Source: Amycolatopsis granulosa (GTDB lineage: Bacteria > Actinomycetota > Actinomycetes > Mycobacteriales > Pseudonocardiaceae). From it: DNA of 64,000 nucleotides. The position numbers were made by a program, and so were the translations under genes. This document shows positions 63,953 to 64,000 of this stretch, in pieces (positions within the stretch are counted from its first letter, which is position 1; the number at the start of each line of letters is the position of its first letter). A model generated the notes under the pieces. That model was not told the DNA's origin and did not search any database. It saw nothing but the letters and a program-made list of their open reading frames with translations. Location: the NCBI RefSeq assembly GCF_011758745.1, contig NZ_JAANOV010000001.1, positions 1,116,001-1,180,000 on the forward strand, read 5' to 3'.

Positions 63953-64000
63953 GTGACGTCGAGGACGCAGCCTGCATCCCCCGGCCAGTACGCCGGGGAG
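63953..64000 (+). CDS. Start of an unidentified plus-strand gene
   Basis: GTG 63953 follows AGGAGG with four bases between and opens MTSRTQPASPGQYAGE before the window ends. A TTGACA at 63922-63927 lies upstream without a clear -10. Sixteen residues are too few for identification. The 63706-63952 gap otherwise shows nothing. Confidence 0.5.
   Translation, partial: MTSRTQPASPGQYAGE

Overview
The window is strongly GC-rich DNA with actinobacterial gene style: frequent GTG and TTG starts, many 4-base stop/start overlaps, meso-diaminopimelate-type MurE, DivIVA/Wag31, SepF, F420-linked enzymes, an EspG-type ESX accessory protein and an mraW-type leader RNA. Gene order and protein character fit a Pseudonocardiaceae-like actinomycete such as Amycolatopsis. 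That assignment is inference from content; no 16S or other marker lies in the window.

Left part (1-10 kb): a minus-strand sugar/glycan operon runs SDR epimerase, NodU/CmcH-type carbamoyltransferase, a GT2 glycosyltransferase fused to a GmhB-type HAD phosphatase, and a GT9 heptosyltransferase-like gene that leaves the window. Two overlapping GT4 glycosyltransferases lie at 7.7-10.0 kb. Between them sit a MarR regulator with a cysteine-rich tail plus a DMT transporter, a manganese catalase and an unrecognised gene.

10-32 kb: a SigB/SigF-family sigma factor is followed by a ClpC-like ATPase and a small DUF6480-like membrane protein; SigB-type promoter sequences stand before the sigma gene and before clp. 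Then come an SCO6745-like gene and an amidase, a beta-phosphoglucomutase/GH65 pair, two small genes, an Fpg/Nei glycosylase, two F420-type oxidoreductases, two tandem DUF885 metallohydrolases, an HTH protein, and rluD-lspA behind a class V aminotransferase led by a SAM-IV riboswitch. A K+/H+ antiporter, a DUF167 gene, an ArsR regulator and a MecA-like penicillin-binding protein complete this part.

34-64 kb: ileS sits behind a T-box leader with an AUC specifier. A DHA2 drug exporter faces a second ArsR paralogue across an inverted repeat, and a membrane-protein gene appears split by one extra G. The division and cell-wall (dcw) cluster then runs on the minus strand from 61.2 kb down to 40.5 kb: mraZ, rsmH, ftsL, ftsI, murE, murF, mraY, murD, ftsW, murG, murC, ftsQ, then an osmC/dinB insertion, then ftsZ, pgeF, yggS, sepF, yggT, divIVA. 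The mraZ promoter carries a 10-bp-spaced MraZ operator array, and a structured RNA lies between mraZ and rsmH. The right end holds an EspG/PPE-like/DUF3558/helical gene set and the start of a plus-strand gene.

No tRNA, rRNA, CRISPR array, insertion sequence or prophage was seen. The window is mostly chromosomal core with small accessory pieces. The most informative signals are regulatory (SAM-IV, T-box, MraZ operator, mraW RNA, SigB-type promoters), the GT2-GmhB glycan operon, and a possible broken gene before divIVA.
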